Shown here: positions 29,449-38,353 of the stretch, one piece after another
Layout of the letters: each line of letters opens with the position of its first letter
Position numbering within the stretch: position 1 is the first letter of the stretch
Origin: Bacillus sp. BGMRC 2118
GTDB lineage: Bacteria; Bacillota; Bacilli; Bacillales; SA4
DNA: 64,000 nt
Direction: 5' to 3'
Assembly: GCA_008364785.1 (NCBI GenBank)
Contig: VTTJ01000002.1
Location: 434,001 to 498,000 of the forward strand
Made by a program: the position numbers and the translations under genes
The notes under the pieces: model-generated
Database searches by the model: none
Told to the model about the DNA's origin: nothing
Seen by the model: the letters and a program-made list of their open reading frames with translations, nothing else

Positions 29449-29463
29449 GGAGTAGAGAGTAGT

Positions 29464-30357
29464 ATGCTGAAAATTGGTTCTCATGTATCCATGAGTGGAA
29501 AAGATATGTTATTAGCAGCAAGTCAGGAAGCTGTTTCCTATGGTGCGAACACGTTTATGATCTATACAGGAGCACCTCAAAATACAAGAAGAAAGAAAAT
29601 AGAAGACTTAAATATTGAAGCAGGACTAGCTCATATGAATGAGAATGGAATCAATGAGATTGTTGTGCATGCTCCATACATCATTAACATTGGTAATACA
29701 CAAAATCCAGATACGTTTGAGCTAGGTGTTCGGTTTCTACGTTCGGAGATTGAGCGTACTGCAGCATTAGGTGCGAAGCAAATTGTACTTCATCCTGGAG
29801 CTCATGTAGGGGCGGGTGCTGATGCAGGTATTAAAAAGATCATAGAAGGCTTGAACGAAGTATTAGATCCTGCAATTGATGTTCAGATTGCATTAGAAAC
29901 AATGGCTGGTAAAGGTTCTGAGTGCGGCCGTTCTTTTGAGGAGTTAGCACAAATTATTGACGGAGTTACTCATAATGAGAAGCTTTCTGTTTGTTTTGAT
30001 ACTTGTCATACACATGATGCCGGATATAATATTATCGAGGACTTTGACGGTGTATTAAATGAATTTGATAAAATTGTAGGTATTGACCGTATAAAGGTGC
30101 TTCATATTAATGACAGCAAAAATGAGCGGGGAGCTAGTAAAGACAGACATGAAAACCTTGGTTATGGACATATTGGTTTTGATGCATTAAATTACATTGT
30201 TCATCATCCATCTCTTTTGTCAGTTCCGAAAATACTCGAAACTCCTTATGTTGGAGAAGACAAGAATAGTAAGAAACCACCTTACCAAATTGAGATTGAG
30301 ATGCTTCGTAATAAAGAGTTTAAAAATTGGATTGAATCAAATGAAAACGAGAGCTAA
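29464..30357 (+). CDS. nfo: Endonuclease IV Nfo
   Basis: The 297-residue AP endonuclease repairs abasic sites using three zinc ions. The metal ligands lie in [28 protein letters not shown] and HINDSKN. It is the second gene of the cshB unit and ends in a terminator overlapping its stop. Endonuclease IV is part of spore DNA repair in B. subtilis. Confidence 0.96.
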   Translation: MLKIGSHVSMSGKDMLLAASQEAVSYGANTFMIYTGAPQNTRRKKIEDLNIEAGLAHMNENGINEIVVHAPYIINIGNTQNPDTFELGVRFLRSEIERTAALGAKQIVLHPGAHVGAGADAGIKKIIEGLNEVLDPAIDVQIALETMAGKGSECGRSFEELAQIIDGVTHNEKLSVCFDTCHTHDAGYNIIEDFDGVLNEFDKIVGIDRIKVLHINDSKNERGASKDRHENLGYGHIGFDALNYIVHHPSLLSVPKILETPYVGEDKNSKKPPYQIEIEMLRNKEFKNWIESNENES

Positions 30358-30372
30358 AGCAGCTCTCGTTTT
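30344..30372. terminator. Bidirectional terminator between nfo and yqfT
   Basis: AAAACGAGAGCT pairs with AGCTCTCGTTTT around a 5-nt loop containing the nfo stop; the arms end in A and T tracts on both strands. Confidence 0.87.
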
Positions 30373-30378
30373 TTACGT

Positions 30379-30639
30379 TTAATTGGTTCCGGTGAATTGA
30401 AGAAATAGCTGATTCAATTCCTTTGCGACAGCTGGACTTGTTATTTTGGCAATTTCTTTAATCAGTTTTGCTCGTTCAGCAGAATTAAAGATATTCACAT
30501 TTTTACCTCGAAGTAAAAGAACAATCTTTTCAGCTTGACTTGTTGAAATGGAATATCCATACTCCTTCGAGTATTTAAGTAATTCTTCCTTTGTAATTCG
30601 ATTAATACGCTGGTTAACAATTTGCTCAAGTAATTTCAT
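30379..30639 (-). CDS. yqfT: DUF2624 protein YqfT
   Basis: The 86-residue all-helical protein (MKLLEQIVNQRINRITKEELL start) resembles the Bacillus YqfT/DUF2624 family. ATG 30639 is preceded by GGGAGG at 5 nt on the minus strand; a codon 21 nt upstream would place that site inside the gene. Function is unknown. It lies tail-to-tail with nfo, as in B. subtilis. Confidence 0.8.
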   Translation of the reverse strand: MKLLEQIVNQRINRITKEELLKYSKEYGYSISTSQAEKIVLLLRGKNVNIFNSAERAKLIKEIAKITSPAVAKELNQLFLQFTGTN

Positions 30640-30766
30640 GATGGCCTCCCTACCTAGCATAGATGTCTAGTTTTCATTTTGAAGAGGATTAAAGCTTAAT
30701 CACTGTGTTGATTGGTGAAATACGTTATACTAAACATATATGAAGTAGGTAGGGGGAGGTATTCGT

Positions 30767-32140
30767 TTGAATTTATCTAAAAAGGATATTAGTATTGAAC
30801 ATCCTGAGTTTCGTGAACTGTCCAAAGAATTGCGTTGGGTAATCCAATTCAATGGTTTTGTTGTCGATTCAAATGACCATGTCAAAGATTTACTCAATAT
30901 TTCAGAAACATTTTACTCCACTATTCCTAAAGTACATGTAAAAGAGGCTTATCAATTTATATCGTCTATAGAAACTCAAAACATTGGTGAACACGTTATA
31001 CTCCATGAATCAACCTCAAATGCCATCATCCCCGTTAAATATCGAGCGAAGTTAGTAAATAACTATATATTCTTAATTGGAACCATTGTAGAGCAACAGG
31101 ATGAATATGATATGAAAGAAGAACTTCCACTTATGGAGAGATTTCTTTCAAAACACATTGATTTAGCAGTCTTACACCTTTCACCTTCCCATAATATCAA
31201 GTACTGCAATCATAAATTTTGTGAGATTTTACATATTCCCTATGCACCTTCTAAGTATAAAAACAAACCGTTAACTAGTCTTTCATTACATCCGCTTCTT
31301 TCTAAGCTATTGGAACTCTTAAGCTATGCAAAAGAGAATGAAGAAAGCCTTGAATCCTACTATTATGAAGAAGAGAAGCTATTTCATATACAAGCCCAAT
31401 TCTTCCCAATTTCCCAAAATATTTTATTTGTTCTGCATGACCGTTCTTATCAGCAGCGTTTTGAAAATTTACTTATGTATAAAAGGCAGATGGAGACGGT
31501 CTCACAGCTTTCCGCAGGGGTTGCACATGAATTAAGAAACCCCTTATCAGTCATAAAGGGATTTATACAACTTTCTGCTACTACAAAAGAATGGTCGAAA
31601 TATTACGGAACTGTCCTAACAGAAATTAACCGAATGAATGATATAATTGAAGATTTCTTGTCTGTCTCACGGAAGAAGGAAAAGAGGGTGATTCTCTATC
31701 CACATGATGTCTTAGAGTCACTAAAATTACTACTTCGTTCAGAATGTTTATTACATAACATTTCTTTGGAGATTCATATTGAAAAGACAAATGAAAGTGT
31801 GAGTATAAACGAAGCAATGATTAAACAAGTATTATTGAACTTATTAAGAAACTCAATTGATGCATTCCAATACCAAAAGGATAATCGAACCTTTACATTA
31901 ACAGGATACAAAGAGGAACAAACATATGTTATCCAAGTCGATGATACAGGTCCGGGCATGAGCAGTGAAATCATCAATCAATTAGGAAAACCATTCTTCA
32001 CTACGAAAGAAAAAGGCAACGGAATTGGGATACCGCTTTGTCGAAAGATTATAGAAGATCATGGTGGGCTGATGAAGATTGAAAGTAAAGAGGGGGAGGG
32101 GACACGAATACAATTTACCTTACCTTTAGTTTCAATGTAA
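30767..32140 (+). CDS. PAS-containing sensor histidine kinase (sporulation-kinase-like)
   Basis: The 457-residue protein has no membrane segment. An N-terminal part (1-120) and a PAS domain (about 125-225, HIDLAVLHLSPSHNIKYCN region) precede the kinase: H box AHELRNPLSVIKGF, N box LLNLLRNSID, G1 DDTGPGM, F box PFFTTKEKGNG and G2 GIPLCRKIIEDHGG. Organisation resembles the soluble kinases feeding the Spo0A phosphorelay. It starts at TTG 30767, with GGGGGAGG 7 nt upstream. No response regulator gene is adjacent, which fits an orphan phosphorelay kinase. Confidence 0.88.
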   Translation: MNLSKKDISIEHPEFRELSKELRWVIQFNGFVVDSNDHVKDLLNISETFYSTIPKVHVKEAYQFISSIETQNIGEHVILHESTSNAIIPVKYRAKLVNNYIFLIGTIVEQQDEYDMKEELPLMERFLSKHIDLAVLHLSPSHNIKYCNHKFCEILHIPYAPSKYKNKPLTSLSLHPLLSKLLELLSYAKENEESLESYYYEEEKLFHIQAQFFPISQNILFVLHDRSYQQRFENLLMYKRQMETVSQLSAGVAHELRNPLSVIKGFIQLSATTKEWSKYYGTVLTEINRMNDIIEDFLSVSRKKEKRVILYPHDVLESLKLLLRSECLLHNISLEIHIEKTNESVSINEAMIKQVLLNLLRNSIDAFQYQKDNRTFTLTGYKEEQTYVIQVDDTGPGMSSEIINQLGKPFFTTKEKGNGIGIPLCRKIIEDHGGLMKIESKEGEGTRIQFTLPLVSM

Positions 32141-32145
32141 TTTTA

Positions 32146-32174
32146 TTTACAAGTTTTAATTGCTGCTGTATAAT
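32146..32174 (+). promoter_or_regulatory. SigA promoter of znuC-znuB-zur
   Basis: TTTACA (32146-32151), 17 bp and TATAAT (32169-32174) lie 50 nt before the znuC start. Confidence 0.7.
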
Positions 32175-32190
32175 TTGTTGAGTTGAAAGT

Positions 32191-32211
32191 AAATCGTAAT
32201 GATTCTTAAAA
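32191..32211 (+). promoter_or_regulatory. Zur-like operator (one good half site)
   Basis: AAATCGTAATGATT matches the left half and centre of the B. subtilis Zur box (AAATCGTAATNATTACGATTT); the right half is poor. It lies just downstream of the -10 of the zinc transporter operon that also encodes Zur, consistent with zinc repression. Confidence 0.55.
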
Positions 32212-32224
32212 AGATGGTGAGTAA

Positions 32225-33004
32225 ATGGATAGAAATGACGAAGTGTTAATTGATATACAAAACATGTCGTTTCGATATAGTCAGCAAAAAGTACTGGATG
32301 ATATAAATTTAACTGTGAAAAGGGGAGCCTTTTTAGGGTTAGTCGGACCAAATGGCTCTGGAAAGTCAACGTTATTAAAGTGTTTATTAGGTCTATTAAA
32401 GCCAAGCGAAGGAACTATTCAATTATTTGGGGAAGATATTTCTGTATTCAATGAGTGGTTCAAAATTGGCTATGTATCACAAAAGGCGAACAGCTTTAAC
32501 ACAGGATTTCCTGCTACCGTATATGAAGTAGTGTCAACCGGTTTAGTGTCAAAGGCAGGACTCTTTAAACGATTAAGAAAAGAAGATAAAGAGAAAATAT
32601 ACTCTTCCATACAAGCGGTTGGAATGGAGAAGTTTCTTAATCGTAATATAGGTGAATTATCAGGTGGCCAACAGCAGCGGGTATTTATTGCCAGAGCACT
32701 TGTTAGTGAGCCAGAATTACTGATTTTGGATGAACCGACCGTAGGAATTGATGCTGAAACGGTTCAGAACTTTTACAATATGCTTGAAAAGTTAAATAAG
32801 GATAGAGGAATTACATTAGTACTTGTCACTCATGATATTGGAACGATTACAGACAAAGTAAGTCATGTAGCTTGTTTAAATCAGCACCTACATTTTCATG
32901 GCAATACTGGTGAGTTTTCTGAACACCAAGATAAGTTATCACAATTCTATGGTCATCATGTACATGTTTTGGATCATGATCATGGAGGTTGCGAAAAATG
33001 TTAG
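32225..33004 (+). CDS. znuC: Zinc ABC transporter ATP-binding protein ZnuC (ZurA/AdcC-like)
   Basis: The 259-residue ATPase energises high-affinity Zn uptake. Walker A GPNGSGKST, signature LSGGQQQR, Walker B LLILDEPT and H-loop VTHD are present. The C-terminal 20 residues hold seven His and two Cys (FYGHHVHVLDHDHGGCEKC region), a metal-rich tail. It overlaps the permease gene by 7 nt. Manganese uptake is an alternative, but the Zur gene in the operon supports zinc. No znuA binding-protein gene is in the window. Confidence 0.91.
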   Translation: MDRNDEVLIDIQNMSFRYSQQKVLDDINLTVKRGAFLGLVGPNGSGKSTLLKCLLGLLKPSEGTIQLFGEDISVFNEWFKIGYVSQKANSFNTGFPATVYEVVSTGLVSKAGLFKRLRKEDKEKIYSSIQAVGMEKFLNRNIGELSGGQQQRVFIARALVSEPELLILDEPTVGIDAETVQNFYNMLEKLNKDRGITLVLVTHDIGTITDKVSHVACLNQHLHFHGNTGEFSEHQDKLSQFYGHHVHVLDHDHGGCEKC

Positions 33005-33825
33005 CATCATTATTCGAATACGAATTTATTCAAAATGCATTTATTGCCGGTATTTTAATTGGTATTGTTGCCCCACTTCTTGGGGTGTTTATCGTTGTAA
33101 GAAGGCAAGCACTTATTGCTGATGCATTAAGTCATATTACATTAGCAGGTATTGCGGCCAGTTTATTAATAGAGAAGAAATGGTTTGCTTATACAATGAA
33201 TCCATTATATATGGGTATGGCGTTTTCTGTAATTGGATCTTTATTTATTGAGCGACTTCGTAAAGTGTATAAGCATTACCAGGAATTAGCGATTCCGATC
33301 ATATTATCTGGTGGTATTGGTTTAGGTGTCATCTTTATTTCATTAGCAGATGGCTTTAATACCGATTTATTTAACTATTTATTCGGTAGTGTTAATGCAG
33401 TGAGTCGTACTGACATGTGGACGGTTGTGGTCATTACAATTGTGGTATCTGCTGTCATTTACGCAATTTATAAAGAGCTCTTCACACTTTCTTTTGATGA
33501 AGAGCATGCAGTTGCTGCCGGAGTAAAAACAAAAGTGGTTAACTTTGTGTTTATTGTAATGGTTGCATTAGTCATTGCTGCTTCAATGAGAGTCGTCGGT
33601 ATCCTACTCGTTTCCTCACTCATGACGTTACCGGTAGCAGCGAGTATCCGAATTGCTACAGGATTTAAACAAACCATTCTGTTTTCCATCTTGTTTGGAG
33701 AGACAGCAGTTATTGGCGGCTTATTTTTATCCTACTATATGAATTTAGCTCCTGGTGGTACGATTGTCATGATTTCTGTCATTTTATTGTTAGTGACGAT
33801 CTTGGTAGCTAAGAAAAAAGGATAA
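32998..33825 (+). CDS. znuB: Zinc ABC transporter permease ZnuB
   Basis: The 275-residue membrane protein is of the ABC-3 family with about eight helices; VRRQALIADALSHITLAGIA and the late SSLMTLPVAASIRIA block are characteristic. ATG 32998 has GGAGG 9 nt upstream inside znuC; a TTG at 32989 touches that site and is unlikely. The coding region overlaps znuC, so translation is coupled. Confidence 0.93.
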   Translation: MLASLFEYEFIQNAFIAGILIGIVAPLLGVFIVVRRQALIADALSHITLAGIAASLLIEKKWFAYTMNPLYMGMAFSVIGSLFIERLRKVYKHYQELAIPIILSGGIGLGVIFISLADGFNTDLFNYLFGSVNAVSRTDMWTVVVITIVVSAVIYAIYKELFTLSFDEEHAVAAGVKTKVVNFVFIVMVALVIAASMRVVGILLVSSLMTLPVAASIRIATGFKQTILFSILFGETAVIGGLFLSYYMNLAPGGTIVMISVILLLVTILVAKKKG

Positions 33826-33939
33826 AATTATTAACAATTTTACCAGTATCGTTCATCCAAGGTTTAGGATAAACAACAATGTAATGGTATTATGTCGTTT
33901 ACTTGGGTTTTCTATCAAAAGTGGAGAGTGAATTATCTT

Positions 33940-34353
33940 ATGAAGCTTCAAGAAGCAATTGAAATCATGAAGGAAAAAGGCTATAAACATACAGATAAAA
34001 GGGAAGAGATGTTAAGGATATTTTCTTCTGTTAATAAGTACCTTACTGCAAAAGATATATTAGAAAGCATGAAGGATGATTATCCTGGTTTAAGCTTTGA
34101 TACAATTTATAGGAATTTATCACTTTTTGCAGAGATGGGCATACTTGAGGCAACTGAGCTAGAGGGGGAGAAACACTTCCGTTTTAGCTGTTCAACAAAA
34201 GAACATCACCATCATTTTATTTGTATGGACTGTGGTGAGACGAAGGAAGTTAATTTATGTCCAATGGACCGTGTTCCGAATGATTTAAAAGGTTATGATA
34301 TTACTGGTCATAAATTTGAAATTTATGGGAAATGTCCTGAATGTACGGTATGA
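33940..34353 (+). CDS. zur: Zinc uptake regulator Zur (Fur family)
   Basis: The 137-residue repressor has an N-terminal winged helix ([16 protein letters not shown] recognition region), the regulatory metal site HHHHFIC and two CxxC pairs (CMDC and CPEC) forming the structural zinc site. Close similarity to B. subtilis Zur is clear from memory. ATG 33940 follows GGAGAGTG at 9 nt; an upstream in-frame start at 33892 lacks a site. It lies third in the znuC-znuB unit. Confidence 0.95.
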   Translation: MKLQEAIEIMKEKGYKHTDKREEMLRIFSSVNKYLTAKDILESMKDDYPGLSFDTIYRNLSLFAEMGILEATELEGEKHFRFSCSTKEHHHHFICMDCGETKEVNLCPMDRVPNDLKGYDITGHKFEIYGKCPECTV

Positions 34354-34360
34354 AAATAAG

Positions 34361-34398
34361 AAAAACCTGGTAAACCAATAAAGGGTTACCAGGTTTTT
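34361..34398. terminator. Bidirectional terminator between zur and yqfW
   Basis: A 13-bp stem (34361-34373 with 34386-34398) with A-tract on the left and T-tract on the right serves both converging genes. Confidence 0.9.
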
Positions 34399-34405
34399 CT
34401 TGCTT

Positions 34406-34972
34406 TTAACTAAAGTAGTAATCGACCCATTTTCGTGCTTCCTGCCAATCATTTACACGAACAACCTTCGAAGGAACAGGATCTTGGTTATACGGAGTGT
34501 TAAATAATAAAACAGGAATATTACACTCTTCACTGATATCACATGCATTGTCATGCTTATCCTCAAAAAATACCTCTACACCGTGTTTTTTTACACTATC
34601 TAGCTTGTCGTGTTTTCCAATTAGTTCAATGTGGTGAAATGGAACCTTATTTTTTATAAACCACTCATTTGTTACATCTAAGTAATCAATGGGTCTCGCG
34701 CTAATAAAAATTAATTGATGTTGTTTTTCCCAATCAGAAAGAGTGGAGATTGCATGATTTACTAATGGAGCATCCTTATAAATTAAAGGTTCATGCTCTT
34801 TCATCCATGTATAAAACTCTTCGTTTGTTATGCCTAAAACAGTAGCAAGATTATAAACTTTAATGTCACCCATCGTTAAATTCTTTTTAAATGTTTTATT
34901 AAGATAGGGAATAAAGGTATTGGGGTTCGTAATTGTTCCATCAATGTCAATACCGAGTTTTCTATTCTTCAT
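34406..34972 (-). CDS. yqfW: YqfW-type nucleotidase (HAD family)
   Basis: The 188-residue protein starts with the HAD motif GIDIDGTI and has FISARP and FFEDKHDNACD later, as in the 5'(3')-deoxyribonucleotidase-like NT5C/YqfW group. It should dephosphorylate a small phosphorylated substrate, whose identity is unknown. AAGGAG lies 12 nt before ATG. It converges on zur. Confidence 0.87.
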   Translation of the reverse strand: MKNRKLGIDIDGTITNPNTFIPYLNKTFKKNLTMGDIKVYNLATVLGITNEEFYTWMKEHEPLIYKDAPLVNHAISTLSDWEKQHQLIFISARPIDYLDVTNEWFIKNKVPFHHIELIGKHDKLDSVKKHGVEVFFEDKHDNACDISEECNIPVLLFNTPYNQDPVPSKVVRVNDWQEARKWVDYYFS

Positions 34973-35030
34973 AGTTGAACTAGCTCCTTATGTGCATAAT
35001 ACATAAATTGTATCACACCTTAGAAGAAAT

Positions 35031-35218
35031 GGCTTTTTTCGTATAGATTGTTGCTTTCGCGTAAAAATCTCAGGAAGCCGGATTTTTTCCCTTAGTATCA
35101 AGTTCCTTCTATACATAAAAAGAGTTGCTCTTTTCTAATCCAACCTCGTTTTCCTTTTAAAACTATTTGTACACACAGAAAAAGTGTATGTGAAGTAACA
35201 ATGTTTTAGAAAAGAGCC
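35031..35218 (+). repeat. MITE-like dispersed repeat, copy 1
   Basis: The 188-bp element begins GGCTTTTTTC and ends GAAAAGAGCC, an imperfect terminal inverted repeat. It aligns end to end with 54712-54894 in the same orientation; the longest identical block is 27 bp (35121-35147). It contains internal hairpins (AAAAGAG-TTG-CTCTTTT at 35118-35134) and no reading frame. It is flanked on both sides by AAAT, a possible short target duplication. Confidence 0.82.
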
Positions 35219-35317
35219 AAATAAAAGAACGTCCATGAAAATATTTACACCTATAATTTAGCGATATTGTTCCATACTAATAAATGCTCCTTAACCAAAG
35301 GAAAGCGAGGGATTCTT

Positions 35318-35971
35318 ATGCCAAATCAATTTGACAATGATTCATCTAAGAATAAACTCAATAATAATGCCACGTCTTCCTATTCTAACAACGAATATGA
35401 GACAGAATTCGCATCAGAAAATGCTGACTTCAGTTCAAGTAATGGAGTGAATATCGCTAGTGGGGCATCCATTTCAAAAAGTAGTGATTCTTCATCTTCT
35501 TCTTTTGCAAATGAAGAATACGCTTCAGAAATTGCACCACAGATTGTTGATTTTAATCGTAAGGAAAAGTCATCCTCTAGTAATGTAAATTCTTCAAGAG
35601 CAGAAAGTAGTGCTCAAGGTACGAACAGTTTTGCAAATGAAGAATATGCAGCAGAGGTAGCACCTAAAATTATTGATTTTAATCGACGCGATAATGGTAA
35701 TACAAATGCACAAAACATTAATACAAATTCAACAACTACCAGTAACAATGAAGGTATGGTTGATAATGTAACGAGTGGTAAAGGTATTGGTGGACTAGCT
35801 CTAGCTCTATCAATTCTTTCGTTATTCGTACTACCGATTGTATTAGGTGCAGCTGGGATTATCATTGGTTTCATTGCAAGAAGAAGAGGGGCAACGAAAA
35901 CAGGTGCATGGGCAATTGGTATAGGAGCAGTTTCAATTATTGTTGGTATGTTTGTCTTACCGTTCTTTTAG
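35318..35971 (+). CDS. yqfX: DUF4190-type membrane protein with internal repeats (YqfX-like)
   Basis: The 217-residue protein has a Ser/Asn-rich soluble part with three repeats (about residues 21-41, 61-81 and 103-123) of the form S-F-A-N-E-E-Y-A-x-E-x-A-P-x-I-x-D-F-N-R, the first being diverged, then two C-terminal membrane helices (about 155-182 and 195-217). The membrane part fits DUF4190. ATG 35318 has GCGAGGGA 9 nt upstream. The synteny position between yqfW and ispG matches B. subtilis yqfX. Function is unknown. Confidence 0.83.
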   Translation: MPNQFDNDSSKNKLNNNATSSYSNNEYETEFASENADFSSSNGVNIASGASISKSSDSSSSSFANEEYASEIAPQIVDFNRKEKSSSSNVNSSRAESSAQGTNSFANEEYAAEVAPKIIDFNRRDNGNTNAQNINTNSTTTSNNEGMVDNVTSGKGIGGLALALSILSLFVLPIVLGAAGIIIGFIARRRGATKTGAWAIGIGAVSIIVGMFVLPFF

Positions 35972-35985
35972 AAGGGATACAAACA

Positions 35986-36019
35986 AAAAAAGCATGGCAC
36001 TTATTGTGCCATGCTTTTT
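35986..36019. terminator. Bidirectional terminator between yqfX and ispG
   Basis: AAAAAGCATGGCAC pairs with GTGCCATGCTTTTT around TTATT; it overlaps the ispG stop codon. Confidence 0.9.
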
Positions 36020-37092
36020 AATTTCTCTTCTGCAATTTTGTCAATTTCTTTCTTTAGTTCTTCAACCATTGTTTCTTCAGGTACTTTACGAACGATTTCA
36101 CCGTGTCGGAATAATAATCCTTCACCTCGGGCACCTGCAATTCCGATATCCGCTTCTCTAGCTTCACCTGGACCGTTTACAGCACATCCAAGAACAGCTA
36201 CCTTTATCGGAGCCTTAATGGACGAAATGTATTCTTCCACTTCATTGGCAATCTTAATTAAATCAATTTCGATTCGCCCACATGTAGGACAAGAAATTAG
36301 TGTTGCTGCATTTGAAATTAATCCAAATGATTTCAACAGCTCACGTGCAACTTTTACCTCTTCAACAGGATCGGCACTTAAGCTTACACGTAGTGTGTTT
36401 CCAATTCCTTTGCTGAGGATCGCACCTAGGCCAGCTGCGCTCTTAACTGTCCCGGCAAAGAGAGTCCCGGATTCGGTAATTCCTAAGTGTAGAGGATAGT
36501 CAAAAGCTTGAGCTGCTTTTTCGTAAGCTTCAATAGCTAGGTTCACATCTGAAGCTTTCATCGATACAATGATGTCATGAAAGTCTAAATCTTCAAGGAT
36601 TTTTATATGATGTAAAGCACTTTCCACCATTCCATCAGCAGTAGGATAGCCATACTTTTCGATAATTCTCTTTTCCAATGAACCAGCATTAACACCAATG
36701 CGAATAGGAATTCCTTTCGCTTTCGCTGCATTGACTACTGCTTCTACTTTTTCACGACGCCCAATATTACCAGGGTTGATTCTGATTTTATCAGCGCCAC
36801 CTTCAATCGCCTTTAAAGCCAGCTTATAGTCAAAATGTATGTCAACAACTAGAGGTATGTTAATTCGTTTCTTTATTTCACTAATTGCATTTGCTGCACG
36901 CTCATCTGGACATGCGACACGAACAACTTGACATCCTGCTTCTTCTAATCGCTTAATTTCAGCAACTGTCGCCTCAACATCATGTGTTTTTGTCGTTGTC
37001 ATACTCTGTATAATTAACTGATCATTGCCGCCTATCGTTAGATTACCAACCTTGACAGGACGTGTTTTCGTACGGTGTACAAGTTCGCCCAC
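36001..37092 (-). CDS. ispG: 4-hydroxy-3-methylbut-2-en-1-yl diphosphate synthase IspG
   Basis: The 363-residue Fe-S enzyme of the MEP pathway has [14 protein letters not shown], the cluster cysteines in SCPTCGR and [12 protein letters not shown], and a conserved [16 protein letters not shown] start. GTG 37092 is chosen because AAAAGGAG lies about 10 nt upstream and the sequence then aligns with B. subtilis IspG; a longer frame from 37131 would run through a palindrome in the leader. IspH, the next enzyme, is encoded at 26.4 kb. Confidence 0.96.
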   Translation of the reverse strand: MGELVHRTKTRPVKVGNLTIGGNDQLIIQSMTTTKTHDVEATVAEIKRLEEAGCQVVRVACPDERAANAISEIKKRINIPLVVDIHFDYKLALKAIEGGADKIRINPGNIGRREKVEAVVNAAKAKGIPIRIGVNAGSLEKRIIEKYGYPTADGMVESALHHIKILEDLDFHDIIVSMKASDVNLAIEAYEKAAQAFDYPLHLGITESGTLFAGTVKSAAGLGAILSKGIGNTLRVSLSADPVEEVKVARELLKSFGLISNAATLISCPTCGRIEIDLIKIANEVEEYISSIKAPIKVAVLGCAVNGPGEAREADIGIAGARGEGLLFRHGEIVRKVPEETMVEELKKEIDKIAEEKLKSMAQ

Positions 37093-37110
37093 TAAATATT
37101 CGCTCCTTTT

Positions 37111-37129
37111 GATTATGTCGTACATAATC
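37111..37129. other. Inverted repeat in the ispG leader
   Basis: GATTATGT and ACATAATC form perfect 8-bp arms around 3 nt, between the ispG promoter and ribosome site. It could be an operator or a 5' stabilising stem; no known regulator consensus was recognised. Confidence 0.45.
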
Positions 37130-37164
37130 ATTTTTAGACTATAACTAAAATAAAAGTCTTTCCT

Positions 37165-37194
37165 ATTGTATCAATGGATATGAAATCATGACAA
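37165..37194 (-). promoter_or_regulatory. SigA promoter of ispG
   Basis: On the minus strand, TTGTCA and TACAAT are separated by 18 bp, about 70 nt before the ispG start. Confidence 0.62.
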
Positions 37195-37242
37195 GTAGTT
37201 TGACCAAAACGTGATGGTTACCTGAAAAATGCAAGGAATAAA

Positions 37243-37569
37243 TTAGTACATAGGAATTTTATATTTCTTTCCTATTTGTATTTTCTCTGGCTCTATCTTA
37301 TTCAGGTCTTTGAAATCTTTAATAACCGTCGTAATGGATACAGGTAATGCTCCCTTCCTATTTTTTTCAAGAATGGATAAGACAGTATCTCCAGGTTTAA
37401 TGGTCACTTCTATATACGTAGTATTGTTCTTTTTTGAATGTTTATTACTATTTATTTCCTTCTCATTTGCATGTACTGGTATTGAAATAGGCAATGTTCC
37501 TGTCTTTAAGTCAACGTATATGCTATAGATGACAACAACTGAACAAAGCAATACTAGCAATCTTTTCAT
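37243..37569 (-). CDS. yqfZ: YqfZ-like LysM-domain protein
   Basis: The 108-residue protein has an N-terminal membrane anchor or signal (about 3-20), a polar Lys/Asn-rich linker and a C-terminal LysM domain (about 52-107: VTIKPGDTVLSILE... to IQIGKKYKIP). LysM domains bind peptidoglycan, so it is probably a cell-envelope protein. AGGTGC precedes ATG. It lies upstream of ispG on the same strand with its own 150-nt gap; the order matches B. subtilis. Confidence 0.82.
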   Translation of the reverse strand: MKRLLVLLCSVVVIYSIYVDLKTGTLPISIPVHANEKEINSNKHSKKNNTTYIEVTIKPGDTVLSILEKNRKGALPVSITTVIKDFKDLNKIEPEKIQIGKKYKIPMY

Positions 37570-37641
37570 AAAGCACCTGCTTTCATAAAAATTACATTTT
37601 ATACACAGTATGCTTGTCCTAAAAAAATATTCGTTTAATGA

Positions 37642-37667
37642 TGAAACTTTTATTCATGGTGTACGTA
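37642..37667 (+). promoter_or_regulatory. SigW-type ECF promoter of the NfeD gene
   Basis: TGAAAC (37642-37647), exactly 16 bp, CGTA (37664-37667), 36 nt before the coding start; the same architecture as the promoter at 4969. Confidence 0.8.
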
Positions 37668-37702
37668 AAAAATAGAAGAGAATGAACATAAAGGAGAGTG
37701 AC

Positions 37703-38338
37703 ATGATGGATTTTTTTATGATCCCATCAGTAGGTTTTTTCGTTTTACTTCTTGCAACTCTTTTTTTAGTAGGTGAGATGTTAGTCAAGACTAGAGGTCT
37801 ATTTGGAGTAATAGGTTTAGCACTCATTACTTCTTATTTTATTGTTCACAATACAGGTGATCACGTAATATGGATTGTTGCGTTATATGTTGTTGGATTA
37901 TTATTTGTTTTTTTAGATGGAAAATTTATAAATGATGGTACAGTGGCCATTATCGGTGTCATTATGATGGTAGCAGCAGTTGCAATTCCAGCTCCGACAA
38001 TTCTTTATGGCATCTTATCAGGTGCAGGGTTACTAATAGGAGGTTTACTGTCTCCATTGTTTTTAAAAGTGTTTCCTAGCAGGGAAATGTGGTCAAAGGT
38101 TGCTTTAAAGGACCGCTTAACATCTGAGGAAGGATATAATTCAATAAATTCATCGTATGAATCCTTAATAGGGAAAGTAGGAATGGCGATTACACCTTTT
38201 AGGCCAGTCGGCACAATTGAGATAGACGGAAAACATTATAGTGCGGTAAGTGACGGAGAATGGATGGAAAGTGGTTCAGAGATTGTAGTTGTCAAGGTAG
38301 ATGGAACAAAAATCTTAATAAAAAGGGTTGAGGAATAA
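37703..38338 (+). CDS. NfeD-family membrane protein (short form)
   Basis: The 211-residue protein has five or so membrane helices (about 5-125) and a C-terminal OB-fold (about 148-211: SLIGKVGMAITPFRPVG and the VVVKVDGTKILIKRV end), without the ClpP-like protease domain of YqeZ. Short NfeD proteins pair with flotillins or stomatins; the only flotillin in the window is FloA at 6.4 kb. ATG 37703 follows AAAGGAGAGTG. A SigW-type promoter lies just upstream. Confidence 0.86.
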   Translation: MMDFFMIPSVGFFVLLLATLFLVGEMLVKTRGLFGVIGLALITSYFIVHNTGDHVIWIVALYVVGLLFVFLDGKFINDGTVAIIGVIMMVAAVAIPAPTILYGILSGAGLLIGGLLSPLFLKVFPSREMWSKVALKDRLTSEEGYNSINSSYESLIGKVGMAITPFRPVGTIEIDGKHYSAVSDGEWMESGSEIVVVKVDGTKILIKRVEE

Positions 38339-38348
38339 TCCCAACCCT
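38316..38348 (-). terminator. Terminator of the DUF1189 gene
   Basis: Read on the minus strand, AGGGTTG and CAACCCT pair and are followed by TTTTTATT. On the plus strand the same hairpin follows the NfeD gene but lacks a T-tract. Confidence 0.65.
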
Positions 38349-38353
38349 AAAGC

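Noticed and set aside
30708..30731. TTGATT and TATACT before the sensor kinase as a SigA promoter
   Set aside because: The spacer is only 12 bp.
36011..36499. 162-codon plus-strand frame in ispG
   Set aside because: Antisense shadow of a highly conserved enzyme; Ser/Pro-rich with no start signals.
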